Notes: generated by a model from the sequence alone, not told the origin. Counted from the stretch's first letter, positions 43,028-55,807 are shown. The stretch is 64,000 nucleotides of DNA from Zoroaster sp. YZ-2022 (GCA_029582265.1 CM055828.1:6555402-6619401), one strand, 5' to 3'. A program made the numbers and translations.

Positions 43028-46000
43028 ATGTCGTTCCTCTTCGGAAGAAAGAAAACACCGGCAGAAATGCTGAAACAGAATCAGCGTGCCTTAAATAAAG
43101 CCATGAGGGAGCTTGACCGGGAACGGACCAGACTTGAGGGTCAGGAGAAGAAAGTTATTGCAGACATCAAGAAGATGGCCAAACAGGGACAGATGGTAAG
43201 TAGTTGGACGCTGGACACCATTTTAGTGTGAGTAATGCTAAAGTGAGGAACATTGCACGTAAAGATTAACCCTAACCCCCTTGGGGTCATGCCTATGTTC
43301 CCTCAGCCCTATGTTCCCTCAATGTGCTGAGGGAACATAGGGCTGAGGGAACATAGGGTCTATTTTGGGATGGGAGAACATAGGGCTGAGGGAACATAGG
43401 GCTGAGGGAACATAGGGTCTATTTTGGGATGAGGGAACATAGGGCTGAGGGAACATAGGGCTGAGGGAACTTGAGTACGGCCCCACCCCCTTCAGGTATT
43501 TCACAGACACCCTGCTGAATGCAACAGAATGCAACAGAAAAGTGTGCAGTCTGCTCAACGCAACAAGATCCACCAGCTAGAACAATGGTTCTTTTGTTCT
43601 CTGCTGAGGGCAACAAGATGCAAAGACTTTTTACATTCGTGACACCTTGTTGCATTGAGCGCAGTTAGGGTTAAGCAATGAATAAACAAGGATTGATAAA
43701 CAACATTCTATAAATGTAGCCTTTCATGTTAGTTTCTCTTTGTTCATCATAAAAAAAACGTTAATGACTCGGGGAACACTTTTGCACAGCAACATTTTTA
43801 GGCATAAGTTTATTTTTGCATGTAAAAAAATAAATTTTGTGGAAAGAATATCGAAAGAATACACTGGTCTACAGCCAAAATGCTTCCGAAACAAATGAAG
43901 TCAAACTTGACTAATTATGGGTCACTGAGAATGGAAATGATGCTTAAAATTGTTGATTGGCTCTAGTTTTCAAGAACTACATGTACATGTGTACACGTAT
44001 GGGAATAGCGTATGATAATTCATGATTAAAAATCTGCTATGTAGCCTACACCATATACATAGTACGTAAAATGTAAAAACTTAAATATCTTGGAAACAGT
44101 AGCCAATCAGCAATTTTAATTGTCATATTTGAATTCAGCACATCAAAATCCATAATAAATAGCACATTTTATCTCCGAAGCAGACAACTTTTAAAAAATT
44201 GTTGACCAGTGATATCTGTTGCATGTGTTTTAGCAGACGACAAAATGGCCAACAGTTCATTGGATGTGCATACATTCAATGCTCAAAATCAGGGGGAAAA
44301 AAAACAAATCTGGTATCAAATGAAAGAGGAAAATCTAGAGAATCAAACTATACCAAAATCTCACTTTTGAAAATTGGGTCCAAGTTTAGGGTTTTGTCAG
44401 AGCCAGTTACATATTTGGATAGAAAAGTGGCGGTTGTGTTCTACATTATTTCCAATTTTGTATTGTTTTTTCTCAAAAACATAAGCACCAATTGTGTTTC
44501 GCCACTTTCACCGGATAGATTTATTATATACTACTCAAAACAATTTAGGGAACACCGGAATAACGTAATCTCAGTTAAAGCAAGATCATTTATTTCAGAT
44601 AAAGACAATGTTTCACAGAATTGATGAGAAACAACTGCACAATGAAACAGATGATAAAGGATGCATGTAGTGATTACACGTTTCATGACATGACTACTGA
44701 AAGAGAGAGGGGGTTGCAAATGAAAATCCCGGTTCATGGAACATTTCAATAACGGGTGTGACCACCTCTTGCAGTAAAACATGCAACACAACATGTTCCC
44801 TAAATTGTTTTGAGTAGTTTATATCTCTAGAAAACCAGAGGGTTGAAATGAATGTACATTACCAAATACCAGTGTTGTTACCTTCCAGGAAATCAATGCC
44901 CATCTTGTCTTTTATATATTCCATTCTAGGATGCGGTCAAAGTGATGGCCAAGGATCTGGTCAGGACAAGACGTTACGTCAAGAAGTTCATCATGATGAG
45001 GGCAAACATCCAAGCAGTCTCATTGAAGATCCAAACGCTTAAATCCAACCAGGCTATGAGTGATGCAATGAAGGGGGTAACAAAGGCTATGCAGACCATG
45101 AACAGACAGGTGGGTATTCCCAGGCTACCAATAAATAACATTTGTGGGGGCCCACTTTCATGGTGCTGTATTTCAAGTAACGCACTTGGAGATTAACCCT
45201 AACCTTGCCAAATCCTTCAAAATCCTCTTTGCTAAAGTGAACGATTTTGAAGGATTGAGGTTATTAGGCATACTTGCCTTTCCATGGTACATCCGTGTTT
45301 GTTGTAGTGATTGCAAGGTCAGTGCTTGGGTCAGTGGACACTGTTTATTGCTCCATGCATGCAGGGAGGGTCCCTGGCCATGTACATGTATCACAGATTA
45401 GAAACACGTGTGTGCATACATGCCATGTGCTTGCTTTACTACTGAAGGATTTTGGAGGGTTCAGGTTATGTGTAAGCAAATAGGCCTAGGGAGTTAGGGT
45501 TAACCACAATAAATATCACAAGCTTACTTGATGTTAAGGCAGTGCAGTTTCGGTTATTTCGGGAACTGGATACCCAAAATTGGAAATTTGGGTTTGACAT
45601 TGTGGTTGAAAAAGCTTCTGATGTGCTACTTTAGTTCGGGGCTGTATACTCCACAGGGAGCTGAGAAAGTTTAAGGATTGATATTGGCCCAATGACCAGG
45701 GATAATAATGTAAAAGCGCTTTGTATCCTTTGGCGCTCTATAAATCCAGTTATTATTGTTATTATTAAAGGTTAAATGATATAAACAATACAACCCCCCA
45801 AAAAAAAAATAAATAAATAAATAAGTAAAAATAAAAATAAAAATCCACAATGTTTGCCTTAATATTCAAGTTTGTACATATAAATTGTCAAAAACTTTGT
45901 TTTTCCCCTTCATTTGAACAGTTAAAACTGCCACAAATTCAGAAGATCATGATGGAGTTTGAGAAGCAATCTGAGATTCTTGACATGAAAGAGGAGATGA

Positions 46001-48002
46001 TGAATGATGCAGTGGACGACGTCCTTGGTGATGAGGAGGATGAAGAGGAAAGGTAAGATGGGAGTAACAGGGAACTCCTACAAGAAAATATCAAAATCCT
46101 TTATACGGTACGATTCTTCCTTACAATTTTGGTGGATGTGATTGTCACAAGGAATTCCTAAGTTTCATCACATCATGTTTTTGAGGGGGAAAAAAAATAA
46201 ACATTTACATATTTGTCCGTTTTACAAAAAATTGCCACTTTGTAAATTTGACGTAACAATTCCAGTTTTCTCTAAGGTGAAAGCACTTCAGACAAAGTAA
46301 TTTATCAAGACGATTGATACGTGAACCACCTTTACACCAAGTCAGTTAATAGTTAATAATCTGGTAGTTAGGTTGGTGAAATTCTTGCGTCGGATGATAA
46401 ACAATTGATTTAATTTTGCCCTACACCGATGTGTATATAGCTCTGCATACTCGGTGCTTTCCGAGTGTCTGCGAAAAACTTCACAGGCGACTTGGGCGGG
46501 ATTCAAACCCACAACCTCCTGCTTACTAGTGCAGACGTCTTAACCTTTCGACCACCGAGCTTGCCCGATGCACGTCGGTGTAGGGCAAAATTAAATAAAT
46601 TGTTTATCACCCGACCTACCTATGTATATTTCGCAGAACCCATTGCTATATAGGATTTTAGCCGGCCAATCGTCATTGGGCAAGATTGGTGGTCGAGAGG
46701 TTGAGACGTCTGCACTAGTAAGCAGGAGGTCATGGGTTCGAATCCCGCCCGAGTCGCCTGTGAAGTTTTTTCACAGACACTCGGAAAGCACCGAGTATGC
46801 AGTGTTATACACATGTCGGTGTAGGGAAAAATTAAATCAATGATCTGGTAGTTACCAATGTTGTATATTGGGGAAATGCTTGAGGTATTAAACCTCCTAT
46901 GCCCAGGCTGAAATTTGGCCCAGTCAGCACGGCACTCACAGACAGTCAATTGAGTATTTTTGGGTGTATTGCCAATTGGTAGGTCAAACCACAGAGTCAC
47001 ACACAGCTGCACAAAGTCAATGGGTTGGGAGTTACATACAAATTTTTAGTGTCTTTGGGTTTGACCTCCTATCACACAGCCACATGTGTTTGCATGTATT
47101 TGAGTGCACTGCACAAAGTCAATGGGTTAAGAGAGACATACAAATATTGAGTGTCTTTGAGTGTTAAACCTATAGGAGGGTTAAACAGTGCATCATTTAG
47201 CATTTGTACAAAAACCTTTCTTAAAGAATGTACTGGATGAATTTTGTTTGATTTCTTTTCCAGTGACATCATTGTAACTCAAGTCCTTGATGAGTTAGGC
47301 CTTGTACTTACAGACAATCTTACAGGTAAAACTCCTCTTGTATTTTGTCATTTCATCCAAACCAGAGTATGGGGCGTCCAGATTTGTTTTTCTTTGAAAA
47401 ACAGGGTACGTCAAAATATTTAACTTGCCATATTTTCGCATGTGTATTACAAATAAAACAGGGTTGTCCATTTAGCAAACAGGATGTCCAAAAGACACCT
47501 AAAGGTATTTCTGGCTAATACTATGATCCAGACTCTTAATACCAAAAACACACATGAATTTAAAACTTCATTTTTGGCCCCGTTTCTGGTGAAGCACTCA
47601 ATCTCAATTTCTAAAAAAGACTAATTGTGTCATATTTATGTTTGGAAACCGCGCAGGCTTCAAAATGTAAGAAATTCGGTTTCATTTTGGTTCCCCCAAA
47701 AAGCACTAATAGAGTCACGTGCCCAAATTAAAAATCTTGAAATAAAATAAATTCAGCTTTTTTTTTATCAGCGTATTTTCCAAAAGGTGCTGTGGATTTA
47801 CCTGTTAATTAACCCTCCTACTCAGTTACAACACTTGTTGATTATCTATGATGTGTTTTGTTTTGTTTTGCCGACAGCCATTCCCGGCACAGGAGGAGCA
47901 CTAAATCAGAAGGCCCAGCAGCCAGCCAAACAAGCCGTGGCGGAAGGTGGCGAGGCTGACGACGACCTCCAGGCAAGATTGGACAACCTCAGGAGGGAAT
48001 GA
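43028..48002 (+). CDS. CHMP2A: Charged multivesicular body protein 2A (ESCRT-III subunit, Vps2 homologue)
   Basis: Exons: 43028-43195, 44930-45109, 45922-46052, 47264-47325, 47878-48002; 666 nt, 221 residues (human CHMP2A is 222). Every junction is GT-AG with matching phase. CHMP2A is a cytosolic ESCRT-III subunit that assembles with CHMP3 and CHMP4 on membranes for endosomal budding, cytokinetic abscission and envelope sealing, and recruits VPS4. Residues 1-56 begin MSFLFGRKKTPAEMLKQNQR, the basic helix-1 core; residues 57-116 (DLVRTRRYVKKFIMMRANIQ) are helix 2 and follow-on; 117-160 hold KLPQIQKIMMEFEKQSEI and an acidic DEEDEEE stretch; the C-terminal DDLQARLDNLRRE fits the MIM1 motif (D/E)xxLxxRLxxL(K/R) that binds VPS4 MIT domains. 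CHMP2A is preferred over CHMP2B for its closer match throughout. Introns carry piggyBac-like, Tc1-like and SINE insertions. Confidence 0.97.
43270..43670. mobile_element. piggyBac-like MITE (CCCTAAC termini) with internal repeats
   Basis: TTAA at 43266-43269 and 43671-43674. Ends CCCTAACCCC / GCAGTTAGGG. Contains seven or so GAGGGAACATAGGGCT-type repeats and a GTTGCATTCAGCAGGGTGT block that recurs at 60500-60650. Lies in CHMP2A intron 1, 75 bp after the exon 1 donor. Confidence 0.75.
44530..44818. mobile_element. TIR element with ACTACTCAAAACAATTTAGG ends (Tc1/mariner-like?)
   Basis: Inverted ends of at least 25 bp: ACTACTCAAAACAATTTAGG GAACA facing TGTTCCC TAAATTGTTTTGAGTAGT. Flanked by TTATAT at 44524-44529 and 44819-44824. 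AT-only flanks make the exact duplication ambiguous (TA or longer). 289 bp, no coding capacity. CHMP2A intron 1. Confidence 0.75.
45197..45499. mobile_element. piggyBac-like MITE (CCCTAAC termini)
   Basis: TTAA at 45193-45196 and 45500-45503. Ends CCCTAACCTTG / GGGAGTTAGGG, with subterminal CAAATCCTTCAAAATCCT and GAAGGATTTTGGAGG inverted blocks shared with 15013-15094 and 937-1469. CHMP2A intron 2. Confidence 0.8.
45645..45770 (+). mobile_element. SINE family A, 3' half
   Basis: GGCTGTATACTCCACAGGGA, GGCCCAATGACCAGGGATAA and GCGCTTTGTATCCTTTGGCG then (ATT)n. Same subfamily tail type as the copy ending at 12672. CHMP2A intron 2. Confidence 0.65.
46385..46614 (-). mobile_element. tRNA-derived SINE, family B, full length
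   Basis: Minus-strand head GCTCGGTGGTCGAAAGGTTA and GGTTTGAATCCCGCCCAAGT, body TTCGCAGACACTCGGAAAGC and tail CGGTGTAGGGCAAAATTAAA followed by TCAATTGTTTATCATCCGAC. CHMP2A intron 3, head to head with the next copy. Confidence 0.75.
46632..46848 (+). mobile_element. tRNA-derived SINE, family B, full length
   Basis: Head GATTGGTGGTCGAGAGGTTG, B box GGTTCGAATCCCGCCCGAGT, body TTTTTTCACAGACACTCGGA, tail CGGTGTAGGGAAAAATTAAA. Its intact B box and low divergence from 46385-46614 suggest recent activity. Confidence 0.75.
46892..47180. mobile_element. piggyBac-like MITE (CCTCCTAT termini)
   Basis: TTAA at 46888-46891 and 47181-47184. Ends ACCTCCTATG / CTATAGGAGGG. Contains repeated CACAAAGTCAATGGGTT and CACTGCACAA/CAGCTGCACAA blocks. 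CHMP2A intron 3, about 83 bp before the exon 4 acceptor. Confidence 0.7.
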
Positions 48003-48171
48003 GGTGTAAATTCCTTGTCGAATGTCTGTATTTTGTATATGTAGAGAGCGAGAGAGAAAGCGGGAGAGAGAGAGGTTGGACATAGCTTAGGATATTTTAA
48101 GGTTCCGACCAGTGGGTGGGATAAAACTTAAGAAAGTATCTTCTTCTAAAGAAAGTATCATGATGATCTTA
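48003..48171 (+). other. CHMP2A 3' UTR (start)
   Basis: Directly after the TGA. Contains a GA-rich purine tract (48043-48078) and no AATAAA before the satellite begins, so the transcript may run into or beyond the array. Its end cannot be placed by eye. Confidence 0.45.
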
Positions 48172-49645
48172 AAGGGAAGGTACAACATTGGTAATGTTGC
48201 CAAAACTGCTTCTATGAGTATGCTTACTCTCTTTGTATCAAGGGAAGGTACAACATTGGTAATGTTGCTTCTATGAGTATGCTTACTCTCTTTGAATCAA
48301 GGGAAGGTACAACATTGGTAATGTTGCCAAAACTGCTTCTATGAGTATGCTTACTCTCTTTGAATCAAGGGAAGGTACAGCATTGGTAATGTTGGCAAAA
48401 CTGCTTCTATGACTATGCTTACTCTCTTTGAATCAAGGGAAGGTACAGCATTGGTAATGTTGGCAAAATTGCTTCTACGAGTATGCTTACTCTCTTTGTA
48501 TCAAGGGAAGGTACAGCATTGGCTATGTTGCCAAAACTGCTTCTACGAGTATGCTTACTCTCTTTGAATCAAGGGAAGGTACAACATTGGCTATGTTGCC
48601 AAAACTGCTTCTACGAGTATGCTTACTCTCTTTGAATCAAGGGAAGGTACAACATTGGCAATGTTGGCAAAACTGCTTCTACGAGTATGCTTACTCTCTT
48701 TGAATCAAGGGAAGGTACAGCATTGGCAATGTTGGCAAAACTGCTTCTACGAGTATGCTTACTCTCTTTGAATCAAGGGAAGGTACAACATTGGCAATGT
48801 TGGCAAAACTGCTTCTACGAGTATGCTTACTCTCTTTGAATCAAGGGAAGGTACAGCATTGGCAATGTTGGCAAAACTGCTTCTACGAGTATGCTTACTC
48901 TCTTTGAATCAAGGGAAGGTACAACATTGGCAATGTTGGCTTCTATGAGTATGCTTACTCTTTTTGTATCAAGGGAAGGTAGAACATTGGTTATGTTGGC
49001 AAAACTGCTTCTATGAGTATGCTTACTCTCTTTGTATCAAGGGAAGGTACAACATTGGTAATGTTGGCAAAACTGTTTCTATGAGTATGCTTACTCTCTT
49101 TGAATCAAGGGAAGGTACAACATTGGCAATGTTGGCAAACGAGTATGCTTACTCTTTTGTATCAAGGGAAGGTACACATTGGCAATGTTGGCAAAACTGC
49201 TTCTTATGCTTACTCTTTATCAATCAAGGTACAGCATTGGCAATGTTTCTATGAGTATGTTTACTCTCTTTGTATCAAGGGAAGGTACAACATTGGTAAT
49301 GTTGGCAAAACTGTTTCTATGAGTATGCTTACTCTCTTTGAATCAAGGGAAGGTACAACATTGGCAAAACTGCTTCTACGAGTATGCTTACTCTCTTTGT
49401 ATCAAGGGAAGGTACAACATTGGCTTCTACGAGTATGCTTACTCTTTTTGTATCAAGGGAAGGTACAACATTGGCAATACTGCTTCTACGAGTATGCTTA
49501 CTCTTTTTGTATCAAGGGATCGTACAACATTGGCAAAACTGCTTCTATGAGTATGCTTACTCGCTTTGAATCAAGGGAAGGTAGAACATTGGTTATGTTG
49601 GCAAAACTGCTTCTATGAGTATGCTTACTCTTTGAATCAAGCAAC
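48172..49645. repeat. 68-bp satellite array, locus 1 (about 22 units, some shortened)
   Basis: Unit: AGGGAAGGTACAACATTGGC, AATGTTGGCAAAACTGCTTC, TACGAGTATGCTTACTCTCT, TTGAATCA. Variants TATGAG/TACGAG and GAATC/GTATC are interspersed, and several units lack CAATGTTGGCAAAACTG. Sits 170 bp after the CHMP2A stop. Frames through it (up to 172 codons) are repeat artefacts. Confidence 0.95.
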
Positions 49646-52386
49646 CGACCTTTTCAGCTTATTATGTTGTTAATGAGAAAATGCGTTCAGATTTGTTGTA
49701 TTCATTCATATGTGGAATTTAGGAGAGAGAGAACTCTTTCCTATAAAATTCGAACTGGAAATTATTTCACTTCTCTTAAAAAGTGACGGCATCATTTGTA
49801 GGGAAGATTGATATCATCATTATTGATTAGCAATTCTATACCTTACCTTTATGCTTCTGACCAGTTGGCAGGGATAAAACTAAAGACAGTTTCTTTGAGT
49901 TTTACACAACTGGTCATGCTGCTTTGAAGCATCTAGTTGCGTTTTTTCTTTTTCAATTTGGAAACATGGGAAGAATATAACAATTCCTGCTTGCTAGAAA
50001 AGCAACAGCATCAGTTTTGTAAAAAAAAAAGTCACCATTTCTACAAAATTGATTCAGTGCTGAAGTGTGTTTAAAAAGCCTTAAATACAATTAAAAGCAT
50101 GTCTCTTTAATAACATTGCACGTACCATTTTTAACGTAATTTAAAAGGAATTGGTTCCTGAATATATGGTTTTCTCACCCCCTTAAAAATCACTCCCCCA
50201 TCCCCCCCAAAAAACAACTATTTTTGAAAATGTACAAGTATGAGTACTCTAACTCTATTCGCTCAGTGCATATCATAGCCCTCTAGCGGTGAATTTGCAC
50301 CCAGTGTCTTGATGATAGCCACTTTGGCGTCGTGTGAGCGTTGTGCGTACACTTTATGCGCGTATGTTATTGTACTACATGCGCGTGTACTTCTATCAGC
50401 CAATGATTGCTGGAGATATTCCGCACGTAAACACATCAACTTCAAAATACGCCAAACACGACGCACTGTTGCTGCCCTTTTGCCCACAGTGGTCTAACAA
50501 CATATGCCCTCAACAGCTCATGCACGGTGAGAATAGTTGTAGTTAAGTACTTTTTCCATGAGTGCGAATACAACTCTGGTCTATAATGACATCACATAGG
50601 TGTTAGCAAGATTTTGTATACATTTTAGAAATCCTGGTAGATAAAATCTCATGTTTATTTCGCTTGCAGTGTCAAATCTGCCATTGTAATTGGCATCCGA
50701 AAAGAAGCCGTTGATAGCCATAATATTTACAGCCATGGCCACAGAAAAATTGGATTGGGGGGGAAGAGATGGGGTTTTCTCAGCTTGGTGTCTATGATGC
50801 AAGACAACTCCATACATGTATGATGTACCTGGATACGTTTGGCAGTTGTCTCATGTGTACAGTTATCACAAGTCCCAGGGACATACAAACAACATATGGT
50901 TAATTTACATGGATCTGCAAAAGCGGTGTCCACAATACACAAGTTTGTAATAAACCATTTTGGGCATTTTTAATTATTGTACATGTATAACATTCAAGAA
51001 AGTTTCCTTTATAATATTAATATATAAAGTAGTGTTACTAATGTAGTTACATTATTAACTAAGAAATTTACTTTATGGATTTGAAGACAAAATAAAATTA
51101 TTGTAAATAGCAACCCATTCTTCTTTTGTATCATAATTATACAGATGTTTAACTAATTTACAGAAAAAAATTGGCACTAAAAAACAACACATGTAATTTA
51201 TTCTGTTTTATTTCTCAGTAGCAAATGGCAGTACAAAACAACATTCTTCTGGGACTTATAATATAGAGTACAAAATGTGTCGCTTGTCATACAACAGTTC
51301 AATCAAATAACAATAATTTATACCAGAAGTCTGTATACCTACAAGGAGTTTGCCATGCAGCCTGCTTATAACACAAGTCCATGGTAGTGTACTCCAAATG
51401 TGTGAACGGACCGGACAAAGTGTGTGGCAATCAGTTTCATTATGGAAGAGAAGGGTTTGACAGCGCCTGCTAGTTCTAGAACTAAACCCTACGGCACGCA
51501 TATAAACTAAATGTAACTGGACTACAGCAGCATGCAGAGGTTTGCACAACACACTTTATTGGGCTGTTTATAGTGTAAAGTACATCTCTTGCACACACTA
51601 GTACAGAAAGATCAAGGGACATCGCCCGAATGGTCACTGTATGTACATGTGGATTTGTGCACTGTGTGTGCAATGGCTGCCATGCAACAGGGAGTTTGGA
51701 TAGCTAAGTGCAGGCCTCCCAGAGAAACCTATATTTCAAAATGGAAACCTTTATTTCCACAAAAAACCTATGTTTTTAATCTCCTACAACACATTTTCAA
51801 CTTCCTCATAAAATCCTCATGGCTTTGAAGAAAAATTACTTCCTAAGTATAAAACTGTAACATATGTACCGCTCTTAGATTTTCTGCCAGACAGGGTATG
51901 GGGTAATGTACTTTGTTGCAAAAAGTACTCAGAAGGTAGGCAATTTACCAAAAACTTGTTACTTAACACTGCATAATCACGGGAAATAACCTATACTTGG
52001 TAGATTAGGCACTGGGATGCCTGTAAGTGGGGCAAAATTATGTGACCAAACTGTTCCAATACACCTTTGTCAGGGCTACCCTATCTCCAAGATACATTTT
52101 GAAACATTGCTTGTCAGTCTGTGGGAAAACAAACATCATGCATGTCTCACATCCACTATTCATTGAGTACAATGCCATGGACCAAGTTATTACACGACTG
52201 CCACACTTTGGTAATAGACTTCTGTTATTACTTAATTCCTTGCAACAAGGATACATGCAGGTCCTTTTCACAACAAATAAACTTTGGGCATATCCAAGTA
52301 TGCTACTGTGTAATGATAGGTATATGCTGCTGGCTAGCTGTAGACAAATAAAAACCACCTAACTTGCATTTGGTCATAGCCTTATT
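49646..52386. other. No gene recognised
   Basis: Mostly AT-rich single-copy-looking sequence. A patch at 50270-50470 has several CpGs (GGCGTCGTGTGAGCG, ATGCGCGTATG). Short frames of 60-110 codons exist on both strands near 50.3, 51.3 and 52.1 kb but lack splice-compatible context or family resemblance. Confidence 0.4.
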
Positions 52387-52880
52387 CATGGGTGTGTTTG
52401 TTTCGCACGTATCTGGATCTCGATCACCAGACAGTCCGTACGGTTTCGACAGTTTCCTGATTCGGATCCTGTATTTGCTGATCCTGCTCGCGCAGTGGAT
52501 ACGTGCTAGATCCAAGATGGCGCAAACAAAAATAGCAAGACGAAAATCATTACAAGAATTCATTAAATCATCATGACTAATCTTAAAAAACTTTTTGAAA
52601 CAATTTATTTGAAGGCCAAAATAAATTATCATTGCTATCAAATGATATATAAAACAATTTGTCAATACAAAAATCTACATTTACTGGATGGATTCTGCCA
52701 GTGGGCACAGTTCAGCCGTAGTCTGGTACTCACTATATACAACAGGCATTATCTAGCGGCTTAGCTATGACATGGATTCCATCACCAAAAGTTTACGTTT
52801 GTTTTCGTATTGCGCAATATCACACGATCCTGATCCACGATCCTGATCCGCGATCAAGAGTGAAACACACACACCCCGTG
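52387..52880. mobile_element. Element with CATGGGTGTGTTTG-type inverted ends
   Basis: CATGGGTGTGTTTGTTTCGC at the left faces TGAAACACACACACCCCGTG at the right. Subterminal GGATCTCGATC / GATCCGCGATC blocks extend the inverted homology. Flanking duplication not clear. The internal AAGATGGCGCAAACAAAAA looks like a 5' leader but opens a frame of only 19 codons. Confidence 0.55.
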
Positions 52881-55495
52881 TAAAATTAAGATGTGACAAA
52901 TTATATAGGCCAGTAGGGCCTACTAGCTAGGCCAATATGCGTAACTAGTTCAATACATGACTGTTCCACATATGTAATTTCCCCATAGACTTGTACTGAC
53001 AAAGTTATGGCTTACCAATTTATTTTTTAGTATAATTTACAAATCTATGGGGAATTAACCACACACATTCTATGTGTCCATTCTGCAATGTTCTTAAAAA
53101 GCATGTATTAATGTGTGATTTGCTGGTACTCTGTGGATAATTGACAAACTAGGCTGGCAACCAAGCATGATTGCATGTTGAATTTAATGGTCTTTCCTTG
53201 GAACTCCTATAGGTAGCCACCGATGCCAAATTGAATTAGGACGCATCCGATTTGATGGCTTTGGCTATGGCCAGATCAGCCTATGCTTCAATGCTGGCAG
53301 ACTCGCTGATATAGCCATAGCCAAAGTTGTCAATTCAGACGTGGTCATATTTTCTATGCAGTGCAATGCTGCCATCACGAACTTCACTGGGTTCACAAAA
53401 CATTCTCACTTTCGACTAATCTGCCAATTCTCTGGAATAAGCCTTGTGTGTGTATACTTTGACATAATCTGATACACTGACTCGTCGTGCATATTAAAAT
53501 GTTGAATTCCACAGACTAAACACACTATTGCTGTGCAACATGATTCGGAGCAAGCCTTTGCATAGAAACCTTAGAGAAGTCCAACACCCATATGCTGTTT
53601 TCAATGAAAGTGTATGGCATTAAAGGTACCAGACTTTCCTGAACTGGAGGTTACTGCCAAATTTTACCCCGAATCATGTAACATAGCAAGAGTCTGGGAA
53701 AATCAAATTTTAATACACTCTTGCCACTGATATGAGCCTGTGCACCAGATGTATATTGAAGGTGACCCACACAACTGCACTGGACTGTGAAGAAAAAAAA
53801 AGGCATGATGCAGAATATTGATACCGCAGCAGTTATAGCCGTACCAAGTGAAGTAAGTCTGTAGATTAGTCTACAATAGTCATTCGATAGGGTGATTCAT
53901 GGTTGCAATGCTATGATACATAAACTGGGAGCCAAGGGATCATGTTTAATATAACTAATGGTTTGTTACAGTGGTGTTTCACTAGCTGTACTGGGCATCG
54001 GGTATGTTTTCCCCACCTGGTTGAATGCTAACTCAGAAGTAAGTTGGTAACCGTAGTCAAAATCAAGAACTCCGCATATGAAGTAATTCACATTTGACAA
54101 CCGATATTGCACTGAATTCTAAATCAAAATATTTATAAATGAGCGGCTTTGATGATTATCAAATAACTCATACATAGCAACAATTCTAAGTAATAAACTG
54201 AACATGCATTACAACATCTAAATATTCCCTATCCTCCATTACTATACAATGTCCCTCGATCTTGCTCCTATTATTAGTACCCATTGCGAACCATTTTTGT
54301 ACGTGTACATAAGAAGCCTTGAAATCATTCTTTAAGGGGCTAGCCAATTTTCCCTCGATAAAGGGCACTTTCATTAGAGAATTAAAGTGTCTATGGGAAC
54401 ATTTCAAGGCAAAGGGCTAATAAGGGCCTGAAGGACTGCCTATATGAAATTCAAGGCATGTATAGAGACACTTAAAAAGTATATTCATTTTCAGTAAACA
54501 CATTTGGCATTTCAACACTGACATGAATGTCACTGCAAAAGATCAGCTTCAAGTATTAATTCTCCTGATGATGATCAGAGCATACTGACTGAAACATCAA
54601 TCAAACCACTGATTCTTTTTCAGAACCAAAGATATATAATAGCTACCGCAAACCTTCCCGAGATTATTCTTCCACCGTGCAAAGCTTCAATTCTTATTAA
54701 TTATTTGAGAGTAACTTAGTTCTGTTTCTGCTAGAAAAAGAGCACTGTACATTTGTTTTTACCAAAAAAAAGGATGAACACGGAATATCATCTTTGGTAA
54801 CGTATATTCATTTCAACCATCTGATTTCCAAGAAAAATATCACAGATTTAAACCGGTGAAAATGTCAGGTGGTCATGTTTTTTTCAGAAAACAACAAAAA
54901 ACTGTTTTTGTTTACATGTTTTACAAAAAGTTTCAACCTTTTGTAAATACGACATAACATTTCCTGTTTTCTCTAAGATGAAAACACTTCTGGCAAAATA
55001 ATGTCTCGGGATAATTGATAGAGTACCAAAACTTGTCTTTAACGAATGTTGTACTTTCCCTAAAGTATTTGCTCAGTTTCAGACACTACCCAGTGTCCTG
55101 ACATTTGATATGCAGAGAACACACTTAACCTTTAGTTTCGCCATCAGTTTTCTGAGATGGTTTTACCCCAACAGTGTCCATCAATCAGAATGAGACACCT
55201 GACATACTTAACATTATGCACCACTTACACAATCAGACAAATAACAAGGATTTGGTGGGTTTTTTCCCCCTGATCTGCCTACACAATTCACAGCCCTAAG
55301 CATCTAACCAAGCCTAAAGTTCACCACCGTTTTCCAATTGTATACCTACGTCATGCTTTTCAGCTACAAACCGATTTTATTTTTTTGGTTATGTTGGTTG
55401 AAGCCAGTACACACCTTTGGTAAAATTTCAGTAAATGCATACTTTATAAGAACCAAGTATAAGCTGTGAAAGTTTAAGCTTATTTCATTGTTTCA
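52881..55495. other. No gene recognised; one old retroposon remnant
   Basis: AT-rich. 53228-53345 shows a short inverted GGCTTTGGCTATGGCCAGAT / GATATAGCCATAGCC pair. 54565-54690 is a relative of the palindromic retroposon (CTGATGATGATCAGAGCATA, then CTGACTGAAAC). No exon supported. Confidence 0.4.
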
Positions 55496-55499
55496 TTAA

Positions 55500-55807
55500 C
55501 CCTCCTGCTACTACAAGGGTCAAAATCAGTCAAAATTTTGATATACTTGCCAAGGTATATCTAGTGCACTTAAAAGTCAAACACTCTCAAACCTTACGTG
55601 TAGTAAGTACATTTACAGGTCAAAATGAGTCGACCGTTTTTGACTGGTAAAAGCATTGTCTGGTATTGTTCAGGGTGGTCAAAATGACAGTAAACACCAG
55701 TCAAAAATGCCCCTGTGTGCACATTTGGGTCAACAGTCAAAACAGGTAGTTGACAGGTTTTGACCTCTGTAGCTACTTGCCACTAAAGTGCAGCTAGAGT
55801 AGGAGGG
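55500..55807. mobile_element. piggyBac-like MITE (CCCTCCTGCTA termini)
   Basis: TTAA at 55496-55499 and 55808-55811. Ends CCCTCCTGCTACT / AGAGTAGGAGGG. Near-identical to 10362-10673 over its length, including ACATTTGGGTCAACAGTCAA. Confidence 0.82.

Noticed and set aside
48964..49618. Overlapping frames repeating YEYAYSLCIKGRYNIGN
   Set aside because: Translations of the 68-bp satellite in shifting phases.
48172..49645. CRISPR-like array
   Set aside because: Units are contiguous tandem repeats without unique spacers, in a eukaryotic genome.
52364..52576. 70-codon plus-strand frame with an N-terminal hydrophobic run
   Set aside because: It begins at the terminus of an inverted-repeat element and has no splice context.
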